Source of the DNA: Trichoplusia ni | Taxonomy: Eukaryota > Arthropoda > Insecta > Lepidoptera > Noctuidae | Length of the DNA stretch: 64,000 nt | NCBI RefSeq assembly: GCF_003590095.1 | Contig: NC_039489.1 | Span: 4,154,001-4,218,000, forward strand | Reading direction: 5' to 3' | In this document: positions 45,057 to 56,400 of the stretch, in pieces | Position numbering within the stretch: position 1 is the first letter of the stretch | Layout of the letters: each line of letters starts with the position of its first letter | Program-made: the position numbers and the translations under genes | Notes under the pieces: generated by a model | Database searches by the model: none | Seen by the model: the letters and a program-made list of their open reading frames with translations, nothing else | Told to the model about the DNA's origin: nothing

Positions 45057-46256
45057 TAAATAATTGATAATTAATACTTTTACAAGCCGAAGATAGTTTT
45101 CGATGGCGTGCAATTGGGGAGTCACATGTTAAGCAGTAGACGAATATGGAGTGGTGATCATGACTTCTACAAAGATAAAGAAACTCTACGCTGTTCTTGG
45201 GTTTTAGCAAGACGCTTATTTAATCAAGTCTCTTAGAAATCAATATACTTCTCATTCCTTTTAGTTTTTTTAACCCATTTCTTGGCAAAAACTTGGAGTC
45301 GTTAGCTGGCTAAACTATTAGAGAAATAGTTTTTATTATAAGTAAAAAATATTAAAAAGAAAAATAATATTATGGACATTAATCATCCCGATTGGCAAGT
45401 TTCATTAATTTAAATTGCTAATCCTTGTCTGAGCCGAGTTTATTTTCTAAACAATCTAGTGTTACAACTAAATACTGTTATCTACGTTTACAAGTTATAG
45501 CAGGTCTGAAACTTTCATGAAATAAACAAAATTATTTGTTTTTAAGCGACTCACTTGGGTTTTTTTGGTTTGGCACTGACTTCAAAAAGTATAAGTTTGA
45601 AATTAAATAGAGGTGTATATTATATACTAAAATTTATTCAGTGTCACATTACCGCATAAGTTTTCAGGTAAAACCGCATAAGTTTTTAAGTAGTTGCTAT
45701 TGCTAGTAATAAAATAAAAATAAATTGAATTCAGTGATTGCATTATGAGTGACTGGAAAAAAAGAAGTTCTTACAATTGTATAAAAAAGAATAACAGCTA
45801 ATTAAAGAACCAACATTTTTTAATTGAAATTGTTTACTTAATGCATTCGTTTACTTCAATATTTGATGTCTAAAGTAAGCTACTATTGAAATACTTGTAT
45901 TTATTTACTTGGGTATGTTTTTATTGTAACAGGAATTTCTGCGGTTTCACAAACTCCTTCCCCATGTATGTGTAGGTTACTGACTTTATAGACGATACGT
46001 AAAGATTTTTCAATTCTAACCATTAAACTGGCTTCAAAGTTGCGTTACACCAGACAATTACCGTAGGAATAGAAAACACTAAATTGTTTTCTGTTCGCAC
46101 TTGCACAGTATCATGCGGATGGTCGTTTAGCCTTCAATCGGTTATCGTACTCAATACTCTTCTGGACTTCAGACTAAACTGTTATTTGTTTGTAGATGAG
46201 TGGAAGGATGAAGGAATTTGATACTTGTTAAATTTTGTATTGATACCATGATTGAA
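45057..46256. other. No gene seen
   Basis: AT-rich, with no notable frame or repeat. Confidence 0.45.
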
Positions 46257-46377
46257 TACTCGGACTCTGTTAAATTAATTGTTTGGTTTTACACGATAAC
46301 TGTCTGGTTATACCTACTCGGACTCTGTTAAATTCATTGTTTCATTTTGAGCATAAAGATAATTGACTGGTTTTACA
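46257..46377 (+). repeat. Two-copy tandem duplication, about 58-bp unit
   Basis: TACTCGGACTCTGTTAAATT starts at 46257 and again at 46315. The units stay similar through ATTGTTT...TTTT and then diverge, each ending near CTGGTT(T)TACA/CTGGTTATACC. Confidence 0.7.
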
Positions 46378-48302
46378 ATGGCTTAAGTGCTTTAAAATTT
46401 CGTATAATAAAAAAAGTGATTCCCTAAAATTGAATCTGTATAAATGAACTTTGAAACCTAATAATTGAATTTCAATAGGAACTAATATTATTAGACAATT
46501 CGTTACTTTCGATCTTAAAAGTTATAAAATTTAGCCAGTTTTAAAAAGACTGAAACGGAACAATTAATTTATCATCACATAAGCTGTATCTTAATAAAAC
46601 AGTTTCCACAAAATGTAATGTAATTTAACCGACCAGTAAAATACAATTTTCATTTAGTGTCGTTGACAGTGAAGCCTTACATCGCCAGATAGGCAAAGGA
46701 TTCTGATTACATTCTGCGCAAAATGGGTCATAAGTCTAACAAAACGAAATATATTGTTCTGGAAGGTTTTTTTTTGACGTTCATTCTAATTGTTTAGCTT
46801 AAAAAAAAATATTTGTCAAACTATGTTTTTTATTGGCGTTATAAGATTGACGTGTCTTTCTGCTTATGAGATCATGACTCCCAAACGGAGTACCAGATTT
46901 AATTTTAGTTTCATTTATATTGAAATTGTATATGTGCAATTGTTCTTAGATTATGTTTGCTGAAAATCACTCAAGCCGTTTAAGGGTTGTGTGGATGAAA
47001 ATGGAAAAGAATAACCGAAAGTTTTCAAATGTACTCAAGTGGGGACTCAAATGAAATTTAATATTTATATCTAAATGATAATAGTTCTTAGCTTAGTTTA
47101 ATAATAAAAATTATGTTGGGATAATAGGATATTGAAATTTGCTTTTCTGATGAGAGTATAATTGCAATTCTGCTAAAGATGATTTTTCATGAGGGTTATT
47201 GACGGGGGCTTACAATTATATACCTTATAAAGTAATAGGGTATCTCATAAAACAAATAAATTTTGCCTTAAATACCTATTGAAACTTGAGAAATAGCATG
47301 TCTAAAGTACAAACAAGTCGAAAATATATTGTAGTATATAGCTCGTTAAAAAATTCCACTGTACGAATTTAAAGCAAAGTTTTAAGTCTTTGCGTCGGCA
47401 GCCTGCCCCGATAGCACTCGTGCCTGGTACTCAGATCTAAGGCCCGTTTGAACGCTCTCCAGATATTTTTAAAGCTAGTAGTAATGTTGGGGATTTGTTT
47501 AGATTCTGTTTTATTTTTCTGCTTAATAATAACGAATGATAATGTTATTGCGGAGATTTTTTTTTATGATTATAGAGTTTTTATACCACACAGTAGATTT
47601 GAAATATCTTGTTTCGGGAATATTAGCTTAAATGCTTTATTGACCGTCACATTTAGACATTCCTTTTCAGGGTTCAAATAGGAAATGTCTAATCCTGCGT
47701 TCTCAAAAAGACATGTAAAAGCGATGATACTCGTATCGTCTTGAATTGAGTTCACATTATTAATCAAGTGTGTTTATAGATTATTTCGAAATTTATGTCA
47801 TCGGACTGATTAAAATATAATGGTAGTATTTTATTCTTCAATGCTTGATGTCATTCTAAACCGTCGCTATAAATGTCAAAACACACCAATACGCAATTTA
47901 AGAGAAACACGTAACATGCCAAAGATAATATCCGTCTGCAAAGTTCAATACATAAGCAAGTAACTGGCGCTAGTAAGCTGAATAGAAAACTAACGTTCAA
48001 ACGCTCCTTTTAAGATTGCGAAATAGATACTTAGATATCGCATGAAGTGTTTTCAAATGGATTTTTATGTTATCAAGATGAGTCTGCTTGGTTCAAGAAT
48101 GAGATAGCAAAAAAACCTTGAAAGTAGTCCAGTCACATTGTGGTAACAAAAGTAGGTTGAAATTTCCTGTGAAATATTACTTTACTGATTTTCGGATGAC
48201 GTGAAAAAAATACATTGAATATGAAATTAGGATGTTCTTTTTTTGTGTAACGCAATAATTTTGCTTTACCGCCACCGCGGGGATTTCATGAACATTGAAT
48301 TC
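46378..48302. other. No gene recognised
   Basis: AT-rich. Antiparallel frames at 47448-47681 and 47570-47767 overlap and lack domains. A GC-richer patch at about 47393-47455 (GCAGCCTGCCCCGATAGCAC ...) resembles a repeat but I cannot place it. Confidence 0.4.
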
Positions 48303-48447
48303 ACATGCACAAAGACATCCAGTCCCATTACAAGTATTCGTGGATCACACAAACGCTTGTCCTATACGGGAATCGACCTCGCGACTCATCGCGCTCAGTG
48401 GTTTTGGCGTGATGACCTCAACCACTCGACTATCCGTGCAGTCAAAG
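48303..48447 (-). mobile_element. tRNA-derived SINE (class-II head), near-complete copy
   Basis: Minus-strand order: TTTGACTGCACGGATAGTCG, AGTGGTTGAGGTCATCACGC, AAAACCACTGAGCGCGATGA, then a B box (GAGGTCGATTCCCGTATAGG) and the body (ACAAGCGTTTGTGTGATCCA). Both promoter boxes are recognisable with small changes. The overlapping plus-strand frames 48243-48464 and 48295-48486 are shadows of the SINE. Confidence 0.75.
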
Positions 48448-48590
48448 TATCGTTTTTTTTTTAATTCAAATATTTTGTTTTTATGAAATATGGACTAGTT
48501 TGACATCTGCGACACGAGTATTATATGTCTTAGTTCGAGTTCCGTTTTCTTTTAAGGATGAAAGAACATTTAGTAGTTGAGAAAAAGAGA

Positions 48591-48664
48591 CGCCGGTCTA
48601 CATCGTCTATAGCTGTTTCGCGTCCACAAATGCGACAGTCCTACTTTAAGAGGTGGCGATAGGC
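48591..48664. mobile_element. Family H hairpin MITE, right half only
   Basis: CTATAGCTGTTTCGCGTCCA, CAAATGCGACAGTCCTACTT and TAAGAGGTGGCGATAGG match the right half of the family (AGCGCTATCTCGCTTCCACA, then CTACAGTTTTACTTT, then GGTGGTAGG). The left half is missing. Confidence 0.5.
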
Positions 48665-49039
48665 CAAGTATCTTAATCAAACATCTATGCAAGGAGTTCG
48701 CTACATCTTTAATCAAAACGAAGTTGTGATCGGTATTGCCCCATTTGCAGCAGAAAAAATAATTGAACTACTCCGTTGCCAAGTTTAATTCTCGAAAGTT
48801 CTGGAACGAAATAAGAACACAACTTAATCTTAATTTAGGTCCAAATACAGTTTTATATGTATTTTTTCTCGCTTTGAATTTTAATGCGATAAGTCTTTTA
48901 TAACTTTTGCTTGGAATATCAATGGGTTTGCTTATGCTTTTATGCTGATAAACATATTTGAGAACACATTATGTCTACAAGAATATATGGACTTTTCAAT
49001 GTTTTTGTTAAATATTTCATTACTGCTCAGCCCCTATTG

Positions 49040-49210
49040 TTGCTAAACCGCTTCTGTTATGGAATTCAGATCAGAAGGTACCACAAACACCCAGACCCGA
49101 GACAATGTAGAAATGTGATTTTTATATTGACCCGACCGGGGATCGAACCCGGGACCTCAGAGCGACACCTTGAAACCGGTGCGTACGCCACACGACCACG
49201 GAGGTCGTCC
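49040..49210 (-). mobile_element. tRNA-derived SINE, second family, copy 2
   Basis: Minus-strand GGACGACCTCCGTGGTCGTG, CGTACGCACCGGTTTCAAGG, B box CCCGGGTTCGATCCCCGGTC and body CTCGGGTCTGGGTGTTTGTG match the copy at 34803-35031. Small indels occur around the head and between B box and body. The frames at 48971-49234 and 49066-49248 are shadows of it. Confidence 0.8.
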
Positions 49211-49567
49211 ATTAATAGCGGTGATGATGTATAATCTTCCTCAATCAATGAGCTATCTAATATAACTTTTTTTTTAATCGGACCCGTTTCACATTTCTTA
49301 AAGGTTGAAGAGATCCTAGTGCACCGTTCAATAGAAAACGCTGGCTTAAAAAATAAAAAGAGTTATACTGCATAAAATGTATCGCCTTAATAACGTCACT
49401 ATTTAAAGCCTTACTTATATATTAATACTCAGACCTCATTCTCTATACAACCCCTACATTCACTACAAAATTTAATCCTATCACAGAATAGCATATTTGT
49501 AAAATTAAAAAGTCAAACGCAATTTCTATAGGACTTCTAAAATGCTGAATAGCATTAAGTCTCGAAA

Positions 49568-49686
49568 CCTACCACTATCTCAACGGTAATATTAAAGCAG
49601 TTGTGGAAGCAAGAGGGAGCTATACGAAATGTATAGCGCTATCCCGCTTCAACAATCACAACAGTTTTACTTCGGATAGTGGTACC
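49568..49686. mobile_element. Family H hairpin MITE, copy 4
   Basis: Outer arms CCTACCACTAT (49568-49578) and ATAGTGGTACC (49676-49686). Inner arms TTGTGGAAGCAAGAGGGAGC and AGCGCTATCCCGCTTCAACA, with a TATACGAAATGTATA palindrome at the tip (49621-49635). Confidence 0.7.
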
Positions 49687-50055
49687 AGGCCGGCTGGTCG
49701 TAAGAAACCTTTCATGCAACAAAATTCACCTCATTCCCTGCAGAATGAATAGGAAATAGGCTTGGCTTCTTTTTAATATGCCTGTTTTGCAAGCCTGTTA
49801 GTTTTAACACTATAAAGAGCTTGAGATATTTCTGACTGCTTTTGAGATGGTTTTTTGCGTTTCATGTCGTGAAATAGTAGTTTCATGTATATTTTGAGGT
49901 AATAATATACGAGACATAAGCTGTTGATATTGAATTATAAAGGAAAACAAGAATGTAATATTACATTCAAAGACATCTCATAGCGAAAACAGGATTAGGA
50001 TTATAGCGGTTTCCATTACTGTATAAAGTATCACACAGAAATCAGAGTTTTGGTC

Positions 50056-50117
50056 CATCATCATCATCAGCCCATATTCGTCCACTGCTGGACTTGAGCC
50101 TCCCCTATTGGACGCCA
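50056..50117 (-). mobile_element. RTE-type LINE, very short 3' end
   Basis: CATCATCATCATCAGCCCAT at the 3' tail and CCACTGCTGGACTTGAGCCT followed by CCCCTATTGG give, on the minus strand, the final GEAQVQQW-type codons of an RTE ORF and a (GAT)n tail, as at 21211-21368. Confidence 0.65.
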
Positions 50118-51120
50118 TTGAGACCTATAATGACGATACTTCAATTCCATTTTATTATAACTTTACTTTTCTTTTGGATTTTCTTTTTTCTACTAATCAA
50201 CGCTGTTTCTTACCAACTCGTAATACTCTTTATTTTTCTGATAATCTATCGTTAACTATCTATGCGACTCCCATTCGGTTTTCCAACCTACATATCGATT
50301 CACTGCCACATTCATTACTATTTCAGTTTTGTGACTTACAATACCCTTATGACCTTTCACGTACGTGCTATCCATCCATCCTTATAACCCGACATATGAC
50401 CTCACGAAACTAGCTCCCCACCCATCTAATAACGAATTCTTTATCACCAAGATCAGTGTAATCGTAAAACACTGCTACAAAATGTTCAATCGACCACAGC
50501 GTAATGACTGTATACGTTTTACAACCCCAGACGTTGCTCAAGACATCGAAACTACATAAACGACACCTGGCGACAATTTGTTACAATAAACTTGACAGGC
50601 GCGCTTAGAGCTATTGTTCCCCCCGTTTTAGTGTTTTTATGGCACCTACTAAGCTTTTTCGTTCCATTTCACACATGGTACTGGAAAGTCGTTTGCACTG
50701 TTTATGATAGCTTTTCGCGTTATACTTGTATTTAATATTCATTGTAATGTGGTACTGGTGTGAATGCTGTGAGAATAAGCTGAGGCATATCTACATATTA
50801 GAGTGGGAATAAAATGAAATTGTCATACTGCTGAGCTAAGGAATATGAGCCTCATATTTTATTAAAATTTTATTACATATACACAAATAAATCTGTCCAC
50901 TTATATTTCTTTACTATGCATAAAATGTATCTATGTAATTGTCTTTGTGCTGTTACTCGAAGAAAAAGGAACATGCATTGATATTATGCGGAGTAACTTG
51001 GCGGAAGCATGTTTTGATTAAAAAAAAACCGTTTCCACAGCACTGTGTGACATATACATATTTACCTCTATAAAAAAAACGGCGTCCGAGCTAATGCATT
51101 GAATCTTTGTGAAGCGGTTG
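50118..51120. other. No gene recognised; pyrimidine-rich frame
   Basis: The plus frame 50108-50413 (101 codons) begins inside the RTE tail and is rich in Phe, Leu, Ser and Tyr because the strand is T/C-rich. No domain is recognised on either strand. The region next to an RTE end could be older repeat sequence. Confidence 0.35.
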
Positions 51121-51156
51121 ATTTTTGTCGGTTAAGCATTCGTGGATCACACAAAT
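51121..51156 (-). mobile_element. tRNA-derived SINE body fragment
   Basis: GGTTAAGCATTCGTGGATCA followed by CACAAATT matches the body of the class-II SINE family (AAGCATTCGTGGATCACACAAA, minus orientation). Confidence 0.5.
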
Positions 51157-51608
51157 TTTTTAGAATAAAGATACTTTTCCACATACATCATCGCATCATT
51201 CTTATCCAAACAACCTTACAATCTATCCATTAAAATCACGTCAACGAACCCCAAGGCCTTCACGACACTAATACTATCTAGTACCAGACATAGTGTAACT
51301 TGAAGCCTTTTCGTGAACCTGTATTATCCTTACCCAGGTGTATTGTGCATCTGGAGTAGCACTTAAGGTGCCTCGATACGCCTCTCATTGTTTGAACACG
51401 AGCATCGCACCCGTACCGAGCTCACGGTAGAGTCAGTAAAAACGGGGATGAATATATTCAGGAGACCTACCACGCGTTATAGTAAGACTATTCAAATTGT
51501 GGAAACGACATACTGCACTGCATCACGTTGCAGCAGTCCAATAAACAGTAATTAAAAAAAACGACTCCCGCACATTCAAAAGCTTTAAGATAGCTCACAA
51601 CCAGATTT

Positions 51609-51670
51609 AAGACAAGCATTCAGGAATCACACGTTTGGCCTATTCGGTGAACCCGCGGTACGTCAAAGTA
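51609..51670 (-). mobile_element. tRNA-derived SINE body and B-box fragment
   Basis: TAAGACAAGCATTCAGGAAT, CACACGTTTGGCCTATTCGG and TGAACCCGCGGTACGTC keep the order body, then B box (reverse complement of GACGTACCGCGGGTTCA), strongly diverged. Confidence 0.45.
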
Positions 51671-52257
51671 ACAACCCTCAGATCTAAACATATAGTTATG
51701 ATCAAAGGCAAAAAATATCCGCGTAACGTAATTTATTTATATGGCTACAAGTATAGACTATCAACGTCTTAAACGAGAAATTGTTTATTACCTGTGTAAG
51801 TAGCGATACTATTTCGTTGTACTGTAAATAGTTATTAGTTGCAAAGTTTTTGATGATTTGTAAATCTATATATTATTGTAGTCACGAAACTTTTGTTGTA
51901 AACTGTACCTCAAGCTGAAACAGCCCCATAAAAACCGTGTGTATATCACTCAGCCAAATTACTGATAAGGAGTGAGCGTACTGCCAATATTAATCCATAA
52001 AACCTGAAGAATGTCTTTATTGTGAGTTTTATGACTGATATCGACAAAGGAAAATATTTTAGACAATATGCTATCCACATTTTTTGCCATAATTTTATTT
52101 AGAACAGTATTTAATAGTATATTCTTTGATGGACTTGTGGGTACTCATTACCCTTCTTTTATCGCCGTTTCGTCTGGCGTTTTATACACTAATCGTTTTA
52201 AAAAATGAATTAGTAACTTTATATTTAAATCATACAAGGTTGCTTGAAAAGAGTAAT

Positions 52258-52446
52258 TTTGGGTTCCTTAAAAAAAGAACCCTGTTAGAGAAAGTCCACT
52301 GTATGTCCGTACGCCCGTCACCAACCTGTATCTCATAAAATGTCATAGACCAAAACAATATTTGTCACCATATCACGATTTGTTCTTCAGCATATTGGTA
52401 AGGAGTCACGTCGCGATTACGACATGCACTTGACCGTTTTTTTATT
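52258..52446 (+). repeat. Family S repeat, shortened copy
   Basis: TTTGGGTTCCTTAAAAAAAG, AACCCTGTTAGAGAAAGTCC, CGTCACCAACCTGTATCTCA, and the terminal box GTCGCGATTACGACATGCAC followed by TTGACCGTTTTTTTA. The middle, 5S-like section is largely lost. Confidence 0.6.
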
Positions 52447-52863
52447 CCTTGAACGTATTTCGACGCCGACATTCTAAATAAAGCAGCCCAATCTGTAAAT
52501 TAGTCCGTTAAAAAAAACAATTATTTATTAAGAAATAAGACCAACAAAATACTTTCACAATTATCTCAGAAATACCAAACTTTAATGAAGGAAGAAAATT
52601 GAGTGTTGTCTATTAAGGATTTCGAAGTTTTTAACAAAACGTTTCTTGTTTTCTGTCAGTAATGCGATCTCTGTCAAGATTTCGGACGTTTTGAGAAAGA
52701 AAGTTTTTTATAAATATCCTTTATATAGAGAAGGAATTTTCTTAAAATTTGTAAAAGTTATTAAAGAAATATTGAAAAAGATGAATTACGCTACCGTTTT
52801 GCTATTTGATACTTTTTTAGTAACAATTAGCAAAACGGTAACTATCGTGAGAGTTATTCATTA

Positions 52864-52994
52864 TTAAATGATGTAACTTTTTACTCACGCGTATTTATCG
52901 ACTGCGTCTGCTCATGATTAAGGACTCCGTTTGGGTCCGAAACTAGTCGGGCCACCCCGATAAATACGCGTGAGTAAACTTTTACATCATTTCA
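52864..52994. mobile_element. Family T MITE, complete copy
   Basis: 131 bp from TTAA (52864-52867) to TTCA (52991-52994, a changed TTAA). Arms TTACTCACGCGTATTTATCG and CGATAAATACGCGTGAGTAA match, with a few mismatches near the outer ends. The core CTGCGTCTGCTCATGATTAA, GGACTCCGTTTGGGTCCGAA, ACTAGTCGGGC is the inverse of the 3482-3644 core and looks like the family's standard short form. Confidence 0.85.
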
Positions 52995-53041
52995 TATATT
53001 TGATACTTGTTTCCAATACTTGGTAAAGGATTTATCAACTG

Positions 53042-53314
53042 GTGCTGAAAAAGGATGCCAGACAATTTCGAAAGCGTTTGAAAGCCGATGCGTACAATGG
53101 CTGGATGTATACCGGAAATCAAGCGGGTGAGCTGGCAATCGGACAACCTGCTATTTTCAAAGAGCGAGAACATGCACTACCTATCCTTACTAACCTAATA
53201 AACTACGGTAAACAATATCGATATATTTGGTGCTATCATTTGGTTTATAGATACCGTTGTGTCTATATTTCCTTTCCATTGTTATTTTTAGTGAACGACT
53301 CAAGCATTTATTAG
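53042..53314 (+). other. Unrecognised open frame in a GC-richer patch
   Basis: Just right of the complete family T copy, 53045-53200 is less AT-rich than its surroundings and opens MLKKDARQFRKRLKADAYNG...GELAIGQPAIFKEREHALPI. The first 55 residues look protein-like; the rest does not. I recognise no family and see no splice structure. The minus strand is also open here (52982-53173). Confidence 0.15.
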
Positions 53315-53390
53315 TTTAATCTTTTTGCCGCTGGGGTTTTCATTATCATTAAAGTCATACTTCTGCACAAAGGCGGGTCGAGGGCGAGTC

Positions 53391-53462
53391 TATAGCGGGG
53401 ATCGAACCCGCGACACGTCACTCTTCATGGTGATCTCAACCACTCATCTTTCCGTGCAACCC
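53391..53462 (-). mobile_element. tRNA-derived SINE head
   Basis: Minus-strand GTTGCACGGAAAGATGAGTG, GTTGAGATCACCATGAAGAG, TGACGTGTCGCGGGTTCGAT followed by CCCCGC: head with altered A box and a perfect B box. The body stops early. Confidence 0.65.
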
Positions 53463-56400
53463 AAGTCTATTGCCCAATTGCATTTATTAAAATTTTCCTG
53501 GAATATAATTCGGAACTTCACCTATATCTCGCAATTTACAATTCATTTTTTACAAAATCTGTTTACTCCAAACCTTGTATCTCAAAAAGTGGGTCACAAG
53601 GTTTATAATAAAAGTTAGACTTAAAATCGGCAGTCCTATTAAACTGGAATCCAAAACTCTTTGACTTTCTCGCTTGCCTCCTCTGCATCCATAGGAAACT
53701 AACTTGATGTACTAAAATAACTTCGTTATTTCTAGTACTTACTGCGCTGGAGCTTTCAAATACTTATGCAAGTAAAATTTCTAGACGTAGGTAGTATGAA
53801 AAAAGAAGACATTTCTTTGAGGAAGATGTTTCAGGTCATCCTTTTTCTGTTCTGTGTCTTGGTATCATTTTAAGTACAAAAATATCCATGACTCGCAGTA
53901 CAAACGTGGCAGTGATTATAATTTTATTTACGGAGTGGAAAAATTATACTTTATATGAGATATACATACCTACGTAGGCCTTTATTCAAGTTATTTACTT
54001 GACATGACATAGCTTTCCGCATTGAACAGTCAATCAAGTTTTACCCAATACAACAGAAGACTCTCCTTCTTATGCGGATTAATAAAACTTTTTTACCAAA
54101 ATATTATAGTACCAAAAATCTAAATTGTATGATTCCCAAGCAGATCACTTTTCGGTTAGTAGTCGTACATTTTTCATACTAACCTCATACAATCTGATCT
54201 TTAATTTAACTCTCTATCTTCCACATCTTGGTTTCACACACATAGATGTTCATAGCACGTCGTCCTATGTATTCAATATATTATTCAAGGCATGTAACAC
54301 TTAGTGTTTCCGCCGGAGCATTCAAGATACTTATCGCTTTGGTCGAAACGCTTTGGATAATTATGATGGGATTTCAGTCACTCTCTAAGTAAATTACTAT
54401 GCTCTTTGGATTTCTCCACAAAATAGTGTTTTTTTTAAGAGCTGAGTTATTTAGAGCAAAATTCTAAAGTCATGATTTCACAAAGACAACATGCATCTAA
54501 AAAGGCTCATGTTCATAATCAAATTAAATTTTATAATACTTCAGCTTAAGTAGATAAAAAAGTGATCCGATCTAAAAATTACATTTTCATAACTTATCTA
54601 ACAAAAAATACAATTCCTCCTTTCCTCTAAATAGAATTAACGCCTCTTCAATAAACGACAAATTATCCTAAAAAATACATGCTTAAAAATACTCAACAAA
54701 CCGGAGCACGTTACAAAACGTGCAACTCAAATGAATACGTGACGTCACCACCGCCTATACATCATTACGCTATTATCTGAGCGAGGATGTGCGATCATTT
54801 ACAGACGTAAGTACTCGTTAAATGTCGTTTGCATGTTTGAGATGTACCTAACACATTCCATTTGGCTTTTGGGAGGCGAAACGACGTATGTCATATGCGG
54901 GTGATTTGGTCCTTTTGATCTGATGGGCTGTTTTGTTGATGTGGTAATTTGTTTGGGTGAATGTTATTTGGAATCTAGAGCGTTCAGAGAAAATAGTTAT
55001 GAAGATTAAATTTTGTGGATAACCCAGGTAGATGGATTGATGACTTAGAAGTCTTTAACAATGAAGCATTAAAAGAAGCAACATAAATTACTGGGAAAAT
55101 GGAAGACGAGTATTTTTCGATTTTTGTCCCTCTTGACTGTATTAGTTCAGGCAAAGCATGAGTTGAGTCATTTATTCCTCAATAGGAATAAAGTCATGAT
55201 ATATTTACCTAAGTGTGCTTTTTATCACACCTTTATTACAATTAAATATTGATAATTGGTATTAACATATTTATAGCATCGGGCTATTAACACAAGCAGA
55301 AAGGATTCGATTTGATCAATCCAGTTTAGTCAATTATTTTTAACCGTTTGAATAATTTTATTGGTATTAATCAGTAGTGTCTACTTTTGTGCATAAAAAT
55401 AACGAGATAGTAAATAAAATCTTTTCCTTTAACTTTTACAATGTATTTATTTGTGCGTCAAAGAACATCCAGGTTGCTTTACGCATGCAAGAATATTCTG
55501 ACAGCTACTTATGTCAACCTTAACGCTATTATTATTACTGAACTATATTTTTGCCTATCAGTACATCCTTCACTCGGAGGTTCCCATAAGGAACAATTTG
55601 CTATTATCTTATCATTCCTCTAAACTGTTTAAAAGCGAGAAACATAGAGCTCTTCATTTAAATGCTCGGTTTTTCAAACTGAAATGCAAATATTCGGTAC
55701 TTGGAAAAGCGAACACTTGGAAATAGAAAAGTATTCAATGGAGTTTTACTGAATTTCGTAGCACAAGTTTCAATTAGTTTTTGTTATAGTAAATATGTAC
55801 TCTGACTCGAAAAGCAACACGTATTTTAAATGTTTTCAAACAAGCTGCATTCTTGGTTTAAATTTAAGTTTTATTTCTCACGTATTAAGACTTATTTACG
55901 TACGTACAGTACCTATATCTCATGATAAATGAATTCGTTTTTTTTTAAGTTTTACCAAATAAGTTAGTTTACAAAGAATAATACTTAACAGGTCACGTAC
56001 TTATTTATCAAGATTGTCTAACTAGTTCCATCAAGATACAATATTACAAAATGTTCTGGCCATTTGGAAACCGAAGCCAAAATTCCAAAATGTCGATATG
56101 TACCCGTTTTGTATGAGAACAAAGTAGTACCGTCGATGTATTGTCGAATCAACATCACAAAGTCAAACCTAAATAACCACAAAATCAATTGAATTCCAAC
56201 CATTTTCATATAACCGACATACATCCTAACACAAACTCGGTGAACATTAAGTCCAATTCATTCCATCGCCATTCGATACTCGTTACTCCGAACGCTTTTA
56301 AACTGTTTACCCGACAAAATTGAATTCTCCTTAGTTTATCTGGGAGAATATCTTTCTGTGGTACCAACATAAATTGAACGTGTTTTACTGAGTGTAGCTA

